A stretch of DNA of 23,099 nucleotides from DRPN01 sp964383915. Lineage in GTDB: Bacteria; Bacteroidota; Bacteroidia; Bacteroidales; VadinHA17. The stretch spans positions 1 through 23,099 of the forward strand of contig CAYLJE010000028.1 of assembly GCA_964383915.1 (NCBI GenBank), read 5' to 3'. The position numbers and the translations under genes were made by a program. The notes beneath the pieces were generated by a model. It did no database searches, was not told the origin of the DNA, and was given only the letters and a program-made list of their open reading frames with translations. This document shows, one piece after another, positions 1 to 7,219 of the stretch (position 1 is its first letter; each line of letters begins with the position of its first letter).

Positions 1-140
1 AGCTTTCTACGAGGATTAATTTTTCAGATACACTGATCTTGCCAGTGCCTGGAGTATTATATAGAAAATGAATTACCCCGCTACAGGTACAGACACTTTC
101 TACGTTTCATTTTATCCCTTTAGAGGTTTTTTTAATCCTC

Positions 141-1319
141 TTATTCCAGACCTTGTTCCTTATGTCTGGCTGCAATGACATCCGCCAGTTTATCCAATGC
201 ATCAAAGGTTGCCTGTGTAGGCGCTCCTTTGGTCAGCACCGGATCCAGCACCTCAACCTTCAGGTTTGAGATCAACCCGGATAGTACATCCACCGTTTTA
301 TCATTCCAGCCATAGGACCCGATGATAGATACAAACATAACCTTGGGCCGTAAAACATTGGCCAGGTATGCTCCGTAAACCACTGCAGGATGAGGTCCTG
401 CAAGGACTGTCGGACTACCCATGACAATCGTAGCCGCATCCACGAGGCTCTTCGCCAGCTTGCCAATATCTGTTACCTCCAGATTAAATTGTTCCACACC
501 CACCCCTCTCTCAACAAGAGCTGATACCAGATGATCTACCATCAGACGTGTACTGTTGTGCATCGAGATATAAGGTAAAACCACCAGATTTTTCGGAGGA
601 GCATCCACCCACTGCTTGTGCGCTTCTATGATAAAACCCGGATTCTGATAAACCGGTCCATGACTCGGCGCAATCATATCTATTTCATAGGCGGAGATCT
701 TTTTTAAATTTTTACTGATGATCTTCCGGAATGGCATCATAATCTCAGCATAGTATAGTTTTGCTGCCTCATACACCTGCGCTTCGTCTGTAACGAACAA
801 GTCACTTGTGGCCAGATGAGCGCCGAAGAAATCACAACTGAACAGAATTTTATCCTCTTCCAGATAAGCGACCATGGTTTCAGGCCAGTGAACCCAGGGC
901 GTATGTATAAAACGTAATGTCTTATTCCCCAGGGATAGTGTCTCTCCGTCACCAACCATGATAAAATCATCTTCCGGAATGGCCAGCAGATCCATCTCCA
1001 TACTTTTACATTTGGGGCTGGTGATCACTTTGGCTTGCGGATATTTCGCCAGCACATCCGGAATGCACCCCGAGTGATCCTGCTCTGCATGCAGGGAAAT
1101 GATATAATCCAATTTCTCAACACCTTCCAGTTGGGACATCAATTCTTCCTTCTTAGCGGGATCATCCGTATCTATCAGTACTGTTTTTTCACTTCCTTCG
1201 ATCAGGTATGCATTATAGCTGGTTCCATCCGGTAACGGAATCAAGGCATCAAAGATCCTGCGGTCCCAATCCACGGAACCCATCCGGTATATATCTTCTT
1301 TAACTTTCAATGGTTTCAT
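141..1319 (-). CDS. fprA: Flavo-diiron protein (FprA-type A flavoprotein)
   Basis: Cytoplasmic flavo-diiron protein of 392 residues, the family that reduces O2 to water or NO to N2O with electrons from a rubredoxin or a flavin reductase. The N-terminal half is a metallo-beta-lactamase fold with the diiron ligands in order: HAEQDH at 77-82 (H77, E79, D81), H144 in HWPETM, D163 in SCDFFG and H220 in SHGPVY. The C-terminal half is a flavodoxin domain from about residue 245, with the FMN phosphate loop around SMHNSTR (252-258). No rubredoxin or flavin-reductase domain is fused, so this is the short class A form and needs a separate electron donor not seen here. The ATG is preceded on its strand by AGGGAGGATAAT, a good ribosome-binding site. 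It lies about 190 bases downstream of the sugar porter, so it may have its own promoter. In an anaerobe it would serve as oxidative or nitrosative stress protection. Whether O2 or NO is the main substrate cannot be read from sequence. Confidence 0.93.
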   Translation of the reverse strand: MKPLKVKEDIYRMGSVDWDRRIFDALIPLPDGTSYNAYLIEGSEKTVLIDTDDPAKKEELMSQLEGVEKLDYIISLHAEQDHSGCIPDVLAKYPQAKVITSPKCKSMEMDLLAIPEDDFIMVGDGETLSLGNKTLRFIHTPWVHWPETMVAYLEEDKILFSCDFFGAHLATSDLFVTDEAQVYEAAKLYYAEIMMPFRKIISKNLKKISAYEIDMIAPSHGPVYQNPGFIIEAHKQWVDAPPKNLVVLPYISMHNSTRLMVDHLVSALVERGVGVEQFNLEVTDIGKLAKSLVDAATIVMGSPTVLAGPHPAVVYGAYLANVLRPKVMFVSIIGSYGWNDKTVDVLSGLISNLKVEVLDPVLTKGAPTQATFDALDKLADVIAARHKEQGLE

Positions 1320-1509
1320 ATTATCCTCCCTGTATTTAATGTATTATAAAAACAATGTAATCTATCTAAGATATTATTTCAGCGCATGTAAAATTATAAA
1401 AATATTTGATACAGGAAGATGGGCCTGAAGGATTGATAAAAATAAGAAAAGGAAAAGGAGGATCGTCTCATTCATCCACCTTGTTTATTGAAGATTATGA
1501 TAGCCGGCT

Positions 1510-2910
1510 CTATTTATTATTATTTGTGGTCAATTCCCGTTCTATCTCTTCCAGTGTTTTCCCTTTGGTTTCAACCAGTTTTTTTCTGATAAAAAAGAAA
1601 CCACCGACGCTAATCAGAGCAAACAGCCAGAAACTTCCGGATGCATGGATCGCCTTATTTACCATCGGAAAAGCATAAGCCAGCGATGCATTGGCTGTCC
1701 ACAATGAGAAAGTAGCCACCGCCATGGCTGTGCCCCGTATTTTGTTTGGGAATATCTCAGACAACACTACCCAGGTTACCGGGGCCAGTGTCATAGCATA
1801 AGAAGCAATGGCAAGCACCACCAGAATCAGCAGGGGCCATCCCTGTATGCCTGCAAAATACAAAGATCCCAGGACTGTATAAATAACCGCAAGACTCCCT
1901 GCTCCTGCCAGCATGAGGGTTCTCCTGCCTATCTTATCCACCAGGGCCATTGCTACAAGGGTAAAGATAAGATTCACGCTTCCGGTAATGACAATATTGA
2001 ATAACATATCGGAAACCGAATATCCCGCCGCCGCGAAAATCTCTTCAGCATACATGAAAATCACATTAATACCACACCACTGCTGAAAAACAGCCAGGAC
2101 AACTCCAACCATAACAATAGTAAACAGATTGGGCGTAAAAAGTAATTTCAGATTTACCCTGCCCGTATCATCCCTGAGGGAAGACTTTATCTCCCCCATA
2201 GCTGCCGTGGCATAACTTTCTCCTCCTATTTTTTTCAGTATAGAAAATGCACCTTCATATTTATGCTTTCGGATCAGCCAGCGCGGACTTTCCGGCACCA
2301 GCCACATGAACAGAAAAAAAAGAGTTGCCGGGACAGCTTCTGCCCAGAACATCCAACGCCATCCTGTCTGCCCATTCCAGGAATTCAGAATAAAGGAGCC
2401 GGTAGCTCCCTCCGGTACCGGATCGGCAATCTGCCAATTGATAACCTGTGCCAGCAAAATACCAATAACGATGGTTAACTGATTAATTGAGACAAACCGT
2501 CCCCTTACTCCGGCAGGGGTAACTTCAGCTATATAAACCGGGGAAAGGTTGGAAGCCAGACCTATCCCTACGCCTCCCAGGATACGGAACATAATAAAAG
2601 CGGAAAAAGAAGTCGCTGCTCCTGTTCCAATAGCAGAAACCGTAAAAAGAACAGACGCCAATATCAGCAGGTTTTTCCTCCCATACCGGTCGGAAAGCAA
2701 CCCGGAAACAAGGGTGCCTCCTATACATCCTGTAAGTGCAGAGCTGATGGCCCATCCCTGAAGAACAGGCTGTGAAGCTATGGAGAAGAACTGTTCATAA
2801 AAAGGTTTGGCTCCTCCAATCACCACCCAGTCATATCCGAACAACAATCCACCCATGGCAGACACCAGGGAAATAGACGTAATATATTTTATGTTATATC
2901 TCTGATTCAA
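1510..2910 (-). CDS. MFS sugar porter (sugar:H+ symporter, XylE-like)
   Basis: Inner-membrane major facilitator of the sugar porter family, 466 residues with about 12 hydrophobic segments. Family signatures are visible in order: GLLFGYD (21-27), DRYGRK (74-79), PVYIAEVTPAGVRGR (124-138), PESPRWL (206-212), QQWCGIN (276-282, the sugar-binding QQ region), DKIGRR (325-330) and the C-terminal ETKGKTLEEIE. These place it near the XylE/GLUT-like proton symporters for xylose, glucose, galactose or arabinose; the exact sugar cannot be assigned. The start codon is TTG. An in-frame TAG stop lies directly before it, and the next ATG (residue 19) would remove the start of the first membrane helix, so TTG is preferred, and MNxxYN is a common beginning for this family in Bacteroidota. 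No strong Shine-Dalgarno is seen. It lies 96 bases downstream of cysH on the same strand with no sugar-utilisation genes nearby. Confidence 0.92.
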   Translation of the reverse strand: MNQRYNIKYITSISLVSAMGGLLFGYDWVVIGGAKPFYEQFFSIASQPVLQGWAISSALTGCIGGTLVSGLLSDRYGRKNLLILASVLFTVSAIGTGAATSFSAFIMFRILGGVGIGLASNLSPVYIAEVTPAGVRGRFVSINQLTIVIGILLAQVINWQIADPVPEGATGSFILNSWNGQTGWRWMFWAEAVPATLFFLFMWLVPESPRWLIRKHKYEGAFSILKKIGGESYATAAMGEIKSSLRDDTGRVNLKLLFTPNLFTIVMVGVVLAVFQQWCGINVIFMYAEEIFAAAGYSVSDMLFNIVITGSVNLIFTLVAMALVDKIGRRTLMLAGAGSLAVIYTVLGSLYFAGIQGWPLLILVVLAIASYAMTLAPVTWVVLSEIFPNKIRGTAMAVATFSLWTANASLAYAFPMVNKAIHASGSFWLFALISVGGFFFIRKKLVETKGKTLEEIERELTTNNNK

Positions 2911-2961
2911 CTACAATGAACTCAGTCTTTGAAATAAACAACCAATGCCTCAAGGTCCCTG

Positions 2962-3008
2962 CTTTATCTGTTTTGTCCTTTTATCTTTATCCTTTTATCT
3001 TTTATCTT
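2962..3008. repeat. Degenerate CTTTTATC tandem low-complexity tract
   Basis: A pyrimidine-rich tract of imperfect copies of CTTTTATC (CTTTATC, TTTGTCC, CTTTTATC, TTTATC, CTTTTATC, TTTTATC). It begins right at the stop codon of cysH and runs into the gap before the sugar porter. On the cysH strand the transcript here is purine-rich without secondary structure, so it is not a terminator. It looks like slippage-generated low-complexity sequence. Confidence 0.55.
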
Positions 3009-3729
3009 ATTTGCCATGTAGTCCACACTCTTTTTTCTCCGGCGTTTCCCACCACCAGCGTCCCGCACGCATGTCTTCGCCCGGTTTAACGGCACGGGTG
3101 CATGGCTGGCATCCAATACTGGAAAAACCCTGGTCATGGAGAGGATTGTAAGGGATATGATGCTTATGTATATAATCCCATACATCTTTTTCAAGCCATT
3201 CGGATACCGGGTTCACTTTAATGAGTCCGTTTTTTTCATCCCATTCGACATGCTGGGTCAGTATCCTGGTCACTGACTGTTCGGTACGCAGCCCGCAAAT
3301 CCAGGCATCCAGGCCTTTCAGAGCCCGGGCCAGTGGCCTGAGTTTTCTCACATCACAACACAGCTTCCGGTTGGCTTCACTCTGGTAAAACAAATTGATC
3401 CCTTTCTCATCTACCATCTCCTCCACCTCCCTGTAATCCGGGAAATACACCTGTATCTGAATCCCATAATAATCATTTGTCCTTTGGATCAAATCATAGG
3501 TCTCCGGAAACAACCGTCCCGTATCAAGGGTAAAAACTTTTACTTCGGAACGAACATGAATGGCCATGTGTGTTAATACCTGATCTTCTGCCCCCATACT
3601 ACTGGAGATAGCAGTCTCTCCCTCAAAATCATTTAGAAAAAAGGCAATGATCTCTTCGGCAGTTGCTTTTTTGAACCGATTATTCAGTTCTTCAGCCAGT
3701 TTCTTCATGTATTGAATATTTGTTTCCAT
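3007..3729 (-). CDS. cysH: Assimilatory APS/PAPS reductase (CysH)
   Basis: Cytoplasmic reductase of assimilatory sulfate reduction that converts adenylyl sulfate (or its 3'-phospho form) to sulfite and AMP with thioredoxin. It has 240 residues, the usual length. Visible motifs are the PP-loop SSSMGAED (42-49), TLDTGRLFPET (67-77), the cluster cysteines CC at 124-125 with CQPC at 207-210, and the catalytic cysteine in ECGLH (C235). The CC...CxxC set is diagnostic of the 4Fe-4S form, which usually acts on APS rather than PAPS. No cysD, cysN, cysC or sulfite reductase gene is in the window. The ATG at 3727-3729 directly abuts an excellent promoter match, so the in-frame ATG at 3706-3708 (residue 8, MKKLAEEL) may be the true start. 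That would shorten the protein to 233 residues without touching any motif. Confidence 0.95.
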   Translation of the reverse strand: METNIQYMKKLAEELNNRFKKATAEEIIAFFLNDFEGETAISSSMGAEDQVLTHMAIHVRSEVKVFTLDTGRLFPETYDLIQRTNDYYGIQIQVYFPDYREVEEMVDEKGINLFYQSEANRKLCCDVRKLRPLARALKGLDAWICGLRTEQSVTRILTQHVEWDEKNGLIKVNPVSEWLEKDVWDYIHKHHIPYNPLHDQGFSSIGCQPCTRAVKPGEDMRAGRWWWETPEKKECGLHGK

Positions 3730-3730
3730 T

Positions 3731-3762
3731 CAAAGATAAGACGAACCGTCAAACCTGCCAAA
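3731..3762 (-). promoter_or_regulatory. Bacteroidota sigma-ABfr-type promoter for cysH
   Basis: Read on the minus strand: TTTG at 3762-3759, exactly 20 bases, then TATCTTTG at 3738-3731. This matches the Bacteroidota -33 TTTG and -7 TAnnTTTG elements at every defined base with the usual spacing. The -7 element ends two bases before the annotated cysH ATG, so transcription should begin inside the first codons. A second TAnnTTTG match (TATTTTTG, 3770-3763) lies upstream but has no -33 partner at the right distance. Confidence 0.5.
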
Positions 3763-3853
3763 CAAAAATAAAAAACACGCTCCCGTTGGATAATTTTACT
3801 GTAATATTTTTATATTAGTACCCTTTATGAGTAATTAAACTTTCCACATAACT

Positions 3854-4555
3854 ATGACCGGAGAAGAAAATATCCTCTTTATCATATCAGCGTTACTGGT
3901 TTTTTCCTTCCCTACATACATTTATCTGTTTTATGGGCATGGTTCATCCAAGAGAAAATTTTTAAAAGTCCCTCCGGCAGGAACTTTACAACGGGTTGTT
4001 ATTGAACGTCTAACGGGTTTTCTGTTGATGGGCCTTTTCCCCGGCATGGCCATTTTTTATTTTGTGCCGGATATCCGGCCCCGTGATTTAGGTCTTGTTT
4101 CCCCCGATACTTCCTGGATATTGCCTTCTCTGCTTTTCCTGGGTTTGATTATACTATTTACATCCTATTATTCCGCCAAACCTGCCATACAAAAACACTA
4201 TCCACAGATCCGCGAAATACCCTGGAACAGAAAAATATGGGTAATTAATTCCATAACATGGATACTTTATCTGCTGGGTTATGAATTTTTCTTCCGCAGT
4301 TTGCTGATTTTCCCGATGGTTAACAACTTTGGCATTGTCTGGACGCTGATCGTCAATGTTATCCTGTATTCCCTGGCTCATTTGCACAAAAGCAGGCAGG
4401 AATTAGCCGGGGCCTGTATATTTGGTATTTTCCTTGTCCTGGTAACGATCTATTCCGGATCAGTCTGGATTCCTTTTTTATGTCATCTGACACTGGCTTT
4501 ATCTAATGATTATTTTTCTTACCGCTATCATAAAAAAATCCGGATTACAACATAA
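3854..4555 (+). CDS. CPBP-family (CAAX protease/Rce1-like) membrane protein
   Basis: Integral membrane protein of 233 residues with roughly six hydrophobic segments. It resembles the CPBP family of glutamic intramembrane endopeptidases (CAAX proteases and bacteriocin-processing enzymes). The first motif appears as YEFFFRS (143-149) instead of the canonical EExxxR; the second as LAHLH with H176/H178; the third as CHLTLALSN (H211, N218). The first glutamate of the pair is replaced by tyrosine, and the asparagine does not sit at the usual HxxxN spacing. It may therefore be a divergent or non-proteolytic member. It is divergent from cysH (124 bases between the starts). The downstream epimerase starts 7 bases after its stop, so the two are almost certainly cotranscribed and translationally coupled. 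Substrate and role are unknown. Confidence 0.72.
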   Translation: MTGEENILFIISALLVFSFPTYIYLFYGHGSSKRKFLKVPPAGTLQRVVIERLTGFLLMGLFPGMAIFYFVPDIRPRDLGLVSPDTSWILPSLLFLGLIILFTSYYSAKPAIQKHYPQIREIPWNRKIWVINSITWILYLLGYEFFFRSLLIFPMVNNFGIVWTLIVNVILYSLAHLHKSRQELAGACIFGIFLVLVTIYSGSVWIPFLCHLTLALSNDYFSYRYHKKIRITT

Positions 4556-4562
4556 TACAGAG

Positions 4563-5561
4563 ATGATAAACCCAGGGAAATGTTATTTTGTCACCGGAGG
4601 TACCGGTTTTATAGGCCAAAGGCTGGTCCAAAGACTGGCAGCAGAAGGAAACAGGGTTCATGTTCTTTCCAGAGATCCTGGTAAAAGCACCCTTTTTCCA
4701 CAGCCGGAGGTGCATTTTTTTACGGGGGATATTCTGGATATTGATTCTTTTAAGGATGCCATGCAGGGATGTAATGGCGTTTATCACCTGGCAGCTTATG
4801 CCCGCAGCTGGCCGGAAAATGAAAAGATTTTTTTCGATTATAACGTTCAGGGTACACAGAATGTGTTGCAGGCAGCAAAAGAGCTGGGGGCCGGACGCGT
4901 CGTGTTTTGTTCTACGGCAGGAATACTCAGTCCTGCCTCCGAAAGTCCTGCCAATGAAAATACGCCCCGCAATATTCCTTTTTTTACTCCTTATGAAAAA
5001 TCAAAATACCGTGCAGAACAACTGATAAAAGAAACTGTTCAGCGGGGCCAGGATGCCGTTATCGTCAATCCCTCCCGATTGTTTGGGCCGGGTGCGCTTA
5101 ACGAAAGTAATTCGGTTACCAAAATCATCCACAAGTATATGCAAAGCAAATGGCATATCCTTCCGGGCAATGGGAAACGATATGGAAACTATGTATTCGT
5201 AGATGATGTGGCAGAGGGTCTTATCCTGGCCATGAAAAAAGGAAGATCAGGAGAAAGATACATCCTTGGTGGAACAGATCTGACTTACTCCCGTTTTTTT
5301 CAGGAACTGGCTGCTGTTACCGGAAAAAATAATATTCTAATTCCCCTGCCCTTGTTTTTCATGCAATTTATTGTTTTTCTCATGATGGTTTTATACCGTT
5401 TATTTCATATTCGGCCACTAATCACGCACGAATGGTTGAAAAAGTATCTGTACGACTGGAAACTCTCATCAGAAAAAGCTACCCGTGAGTTGGGGTACCA
5501 GCCTTCTTCTTTTCCTGATGCCTTGCGAAAGACTCTCCTTTATCTGCAAACGGGAACATGA
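4563..5561 (+). CDS. NAD(P)-dependent epimerase/dehydratase (extended SDR)
   Basis: Protein of 332 residues of the extended short-chain dehydrogenase/reductase family (dihydroflavonol reductase/HpnA/3-beta-HSD-like). The Rossmann nucleotide loop is GGTGFIG (12-18), followed by HLAA (75-78), the active-site YEKSK (Y144, K148), and NPSRLFGPG (169-177). A hydrophobic stretch at about 262-282 suggests membrane association or a lipidic substrate pocket. The open frame extends upstream to 4506, but that part overlaps the CPBP gene. The ATG at 4563 sits 7 bases after that gene's stop and gives a natural N terminus, so it was chosen. Pairing with a membrane protein and the hydrophobic C-terminal part hints at a lipid, sterol-like or polyprenyl-linked sugar substrate, but this is inference. 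Downstream lies a MITE-like element rather than an obvious terminator. Confidence 0.88.
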   Translation: MINPGKCYFVTGGTGFIGQRLVQRLAAEGNRVHVLSRDPGKSTLFPQPEVHFFTGDILDIDSFKDAMQGCNGVYHLAAYARSWPENEKIFFDYNVQGTQNVLQAAKELGAGRVVFCSTAGILSPASESPANENTPRNIPFFTPYEKSKYRAEQLIKETVQRGQDAVIVNPSRLFGPGALNESNSVTKIIHKYMQSKWHILPGNGKRYGNYVFVDDVAEGLILAMKKGRSGERYILGGTDLTYSRFFQELAAVTGKNNILIPLPLFFMQFIVFLMMVLYRLFHIRPLITHEWLKKYLYDWKLSSEKATRELGYQPSSFPDALRKTLLYLQTGT

Positions 5562-5609
5562 AAAATGATCGCTAGGCGATTCTGACCAACCCACCAACTT
5601 AATACTATT

Positions 5610-5755
5610 TAGTGTCTGTCTATAAAGTCAGTGTTTGATTCAGAATGTTCGAGTTTGAGGCTTGCGATGTCTTTAAAATCAAGGAGTTTACTTTTGTAAA
5701 TGACTGTTTTAAAGACGAACATAACGAAGAAATCGGACATTATGGACAAACACTA
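5610..5755. mobile_element. MITE-like palindromic element (non-autonomous IS remnant)
   Basis: A 146-base element with terminal inverted repeats: TAGTGTCTGTCTATAAAGTC (5610-5629) against the reverse complement of 5736-5755, TAGTGTTTGTCCATAATGTC, 17 of 20 identical. The sequence ACTATTTA occurs at 5604-5611 and again at 5752-5759; it contains the likely target duplication (TATTTA if the element ends in GTGT...ACAC). Inside is a perfect 10-base inverted repeat, GTCTTTAAAA (5669-5678) with TTTTAAAGAC (5707-5716), enclosing TTTAC-TTTT-GTAAA (5687-5700). No coding capacity is present, so a full-length relative elsewhere would have to mobilise it. It lies between convergent genes and could also act as a transcript-end hairpin. 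The IS family is not assigned. Confidence 0.7.
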
Positions 5756-5756
5756 T

Positions 5757-6131
5757 TTATCCCGTCTCAACAAAATTAAAAGGAATCCCTAACACAGATG
5801 AATAATATTGTCCCCGTTCCAGAATATCATCATCTCCTTCTTCATAAAACCAGTTAATTTTCAACTCTTTGTTTTCATTGAGTACGGCAGACAGTAGTTG
5901 AAGCATGGAGAGGATATATTTGGCCGAACTACTGTTAAAATACTCGAGGGCAATATCCACCGTCGTTACTGGGGAAGAATGCTTAATATAGTTTTCTACC
6001 CAATGAACCATCGGATCAAAAAAAACTTCCGGATTTTCATGAATAGAACGTCCGCTGATTTTAAGATACCCATCCGCTCTTAATCTCACCTCCGGTGTTT
6101 TACTCGTCTGTTCTCTGATAAAATCCTCCAT
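5757..6131 (-). CDS. siaC: SiaC-family regulatory phosphoprotein (DUF1987)
   Basis: Small cytoplasmic protein of 124 residues matching the DUF1987/SiaC family. In Pseudomonas, SiaC is phosphorylated by the kinase SiaB, dephosphorylated by the PP2C phosphatase SiaA, and in its unphosphorylated form activates the diguanylate cyclase SiaD. Recognisable parts are the TPEVRL beginning (12-17), LKISGRS (23-29), the FFDP..HW segment (37-44) and EYFNSSSAKYIL (63-74). The phospho-acceptor in SiaC lies in this last loop; here the loop offers serines S67-S69 rather than threonine. No siaA, siaB or siaD homologue is in the window. The gene is 45 bases behind tsaD on the same strand, probably cotranscribed. 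Its stop codon lies within the duplication flanking the MITE-like element. Role inferred only from the family: a partner-switch regulator of a surface or stress trait. Confidence 0.82.
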   Translation of the reverse strand: MEDFIREQTSKTPEVRLRADGYLKISGRSIHENPEVFFDPMVHWVENYIKHSSPVTTVDIALEYFNSSSAKYILSMLQLLSAVLNENKELKINWFYEEGDDDILERGQYYSSVLGIPFNFVETG

Positions 6132-6134
6132 TAA

Positions 6135-6159
6135 ACCTTTATTTGATCAATGTAAAGGT
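6135..6159 (-). promoter_or_regulatory. Hairpin over the siaC ribosome-binding region
   Basis: A perfect 7-base inverted repeat, ACCTTTA (6135-6141) and TAAAGGT (6153-6159), with an 11-base spacer containing the palindrome TTGATCAA. On the siaC strand the 3' arm (TAAAGGT) is the only Shine-Dalgarno-like sequence and ends four bases before the ATG, so folding would bury it. The same bases include TACCTTTA, one mismatch from a -7 TAnnTTTG box, so the dyad could instead be an operator at an internal promoter. Confidence 0.35.
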
Positions 6160-6176
6160 AATAAAATGTAATGAAA

Positions 6177-7190
6177 TCACAACATCATTCTGGCCAGGGG
6201 AGTAATATCTTGTGAATCAATTTGACCCGCAAGATATTTATAATAGCCTGTCATAGCAACCATCGCAGCATTATCTGTGGTAAACCGCAGTTCCGGAATA
6301 TATACCTTCCATCCCCGTTGTCGTCCAGTCTCTGAAATTATTTTTTCCAGGCCTGTATTAGCAGATACGCCCCCGGCAATAGCCACCTGGTTAATTCCTG
6401 TATTTTCTACCGCCAGGATCAGCTTTTTGATCAGAATACTGATAATGGTTTTCTGAAGAGAAGCAGAGAGATCATTTTTATTTTTGATGATAAAGTCCGG
6501 ATCCTCTTTCATCCGGTCTCTGAGGAAATAAAGAAAGGATGTTTTCAGTCCGCTAAAGCTAAAATCCAGTCCTTCCACTCTGGGCATGGCAAAGGAATAT
6601 TTTGCGGGATCACCGTTTGCAGCAAGCCGGTCGATAACAGGTCCTCCCGGATAAGGTAACGCCATCATCTTGGCACATTTGTCAAATGCTTCTCCGGCAG
6701 CATCGTCAATGGTTTTGCCCAATACCTTCATGGTCAGATAATCATCCACGCGCATAAGCTGGGTATGTCCTCCCGACACCAGTAGACAGATAAAAGGAAA
6801 GGAAGGTTTCCTATCCTCCTGTTCGGTGATAAACAAAGCATGCACATGGGCCATCAGATGATTCACACCCACCAGCGGGATGCCACGAGCCAGGGCCAAT
6901 CCTTTGGAAAAAGAACTACCTACCAGCAAAGACCCGAGTAATCCGGGACCCCGGGTGAAAGCAACAGCATTGAGGACCTCCACCCCTATGCCTGCTTGTT
7001 TTAGTGCCGTATCCACTACCGGCACAATATTTTGCTGATGGGCCCGCGAAGCCAGCTCCGGAACAACCCCCCCATATATTCTATGTACTTCCTGTCCTGC
7101 CATTACATTGGATAATAAACGTCCCTCCTGCACAACGGCGGCCGACGTATCGTCACAGGAAGATTCAATTCCTAATATCGTTGTCCCCAT
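6177..7190 (-). CDS. tsaD: tRNA N6-threonylcarbamoyladenosine transferase TsaD
   Basis: Essential cytoplasmic ASKHA-fold enzyme that, with TsaB and TsaE, transfers the threonylcarbamoyl group from TC-AMP to A37 of ANN-decoding tRNAs. From the ATG at 7190 it has 337 residues, typical for the family. Motifs in order: GIESSCDDTS (7-16), GGVVPELASRAH (40-51), the metal-binding HxxxH at H111/H115, SGGHTQL (139-145), GEAFDKCAKM (166-175), GGVSAN (273-278) and TTDNAAM with D306. The open frame could be extended 8 codons to a GTG at 7214, but the ATG gives the normal MGTTILGIESSCDDT beginning and is preferred. It is divergent from tamB and heads a unit with siaC. A promoter-like sequence lies 43 bases upstream. 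tsaB and tsaE must be elsewhere. Confidence 0.97.
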   Translation of the reverse strand: MGTTILGIESSCDDTSAAVVQEGRLLSNVMAGQEVHRIYGGVVPELASRAHQQNIVPVVDTALKQAGIGVEVLNAVAFTRGPGLLGSLLVGSSFSKGLALARGIPLVGVNHLMAHVHALFITEQEDRKPSFPFICLLVSGGHTQLMRVDDYLTMKVLGKTIDDAAGEAFDKCAKMMALPYPGGPVIDRLAANGDPAKYSFAMPRVEGLDFSFSGLKTSFLYFLRDRMKEDPDFIIKNKNDLSASLQKTIISILIKKLILAVENTGINQVAIAGGVSANTGLEKIISETGRQRGWKVYIPELRFTTDNAAMVAMTGYYKYLAGQIDSQDITPLARMML

Positions 7191-7219
7191 CTTAGATTTT
7201 CTTAAAATTTGCACTATTT

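Noticed and set aside
122..141. AGAGG...CCTCT hairpin after fprA as terminator
   Set aside because: Only 5 base pairs and no T run on the fprA strand.
1320..1509. AATGTA direct repeats (1338-1343, 1354-1359) upstream of fprA as an operator
   Set aside because: Six-base A/T-rich matches in an A/T-rich region are expected by chance, and no dyad or known regulator motif is evident.
4506..4562. 19-codon N-terminal extension of the epimerase
   Set aside because: It overlaps the end of the CPBP gene; ATG 4563 gives the standard family beginning.
7191..7214. GTG start eight codons upstream for tsaD
   Set aside because: The ATG at 7188-7190 yields the normal TsaD N terminus and a better leader from the predicted promoter.
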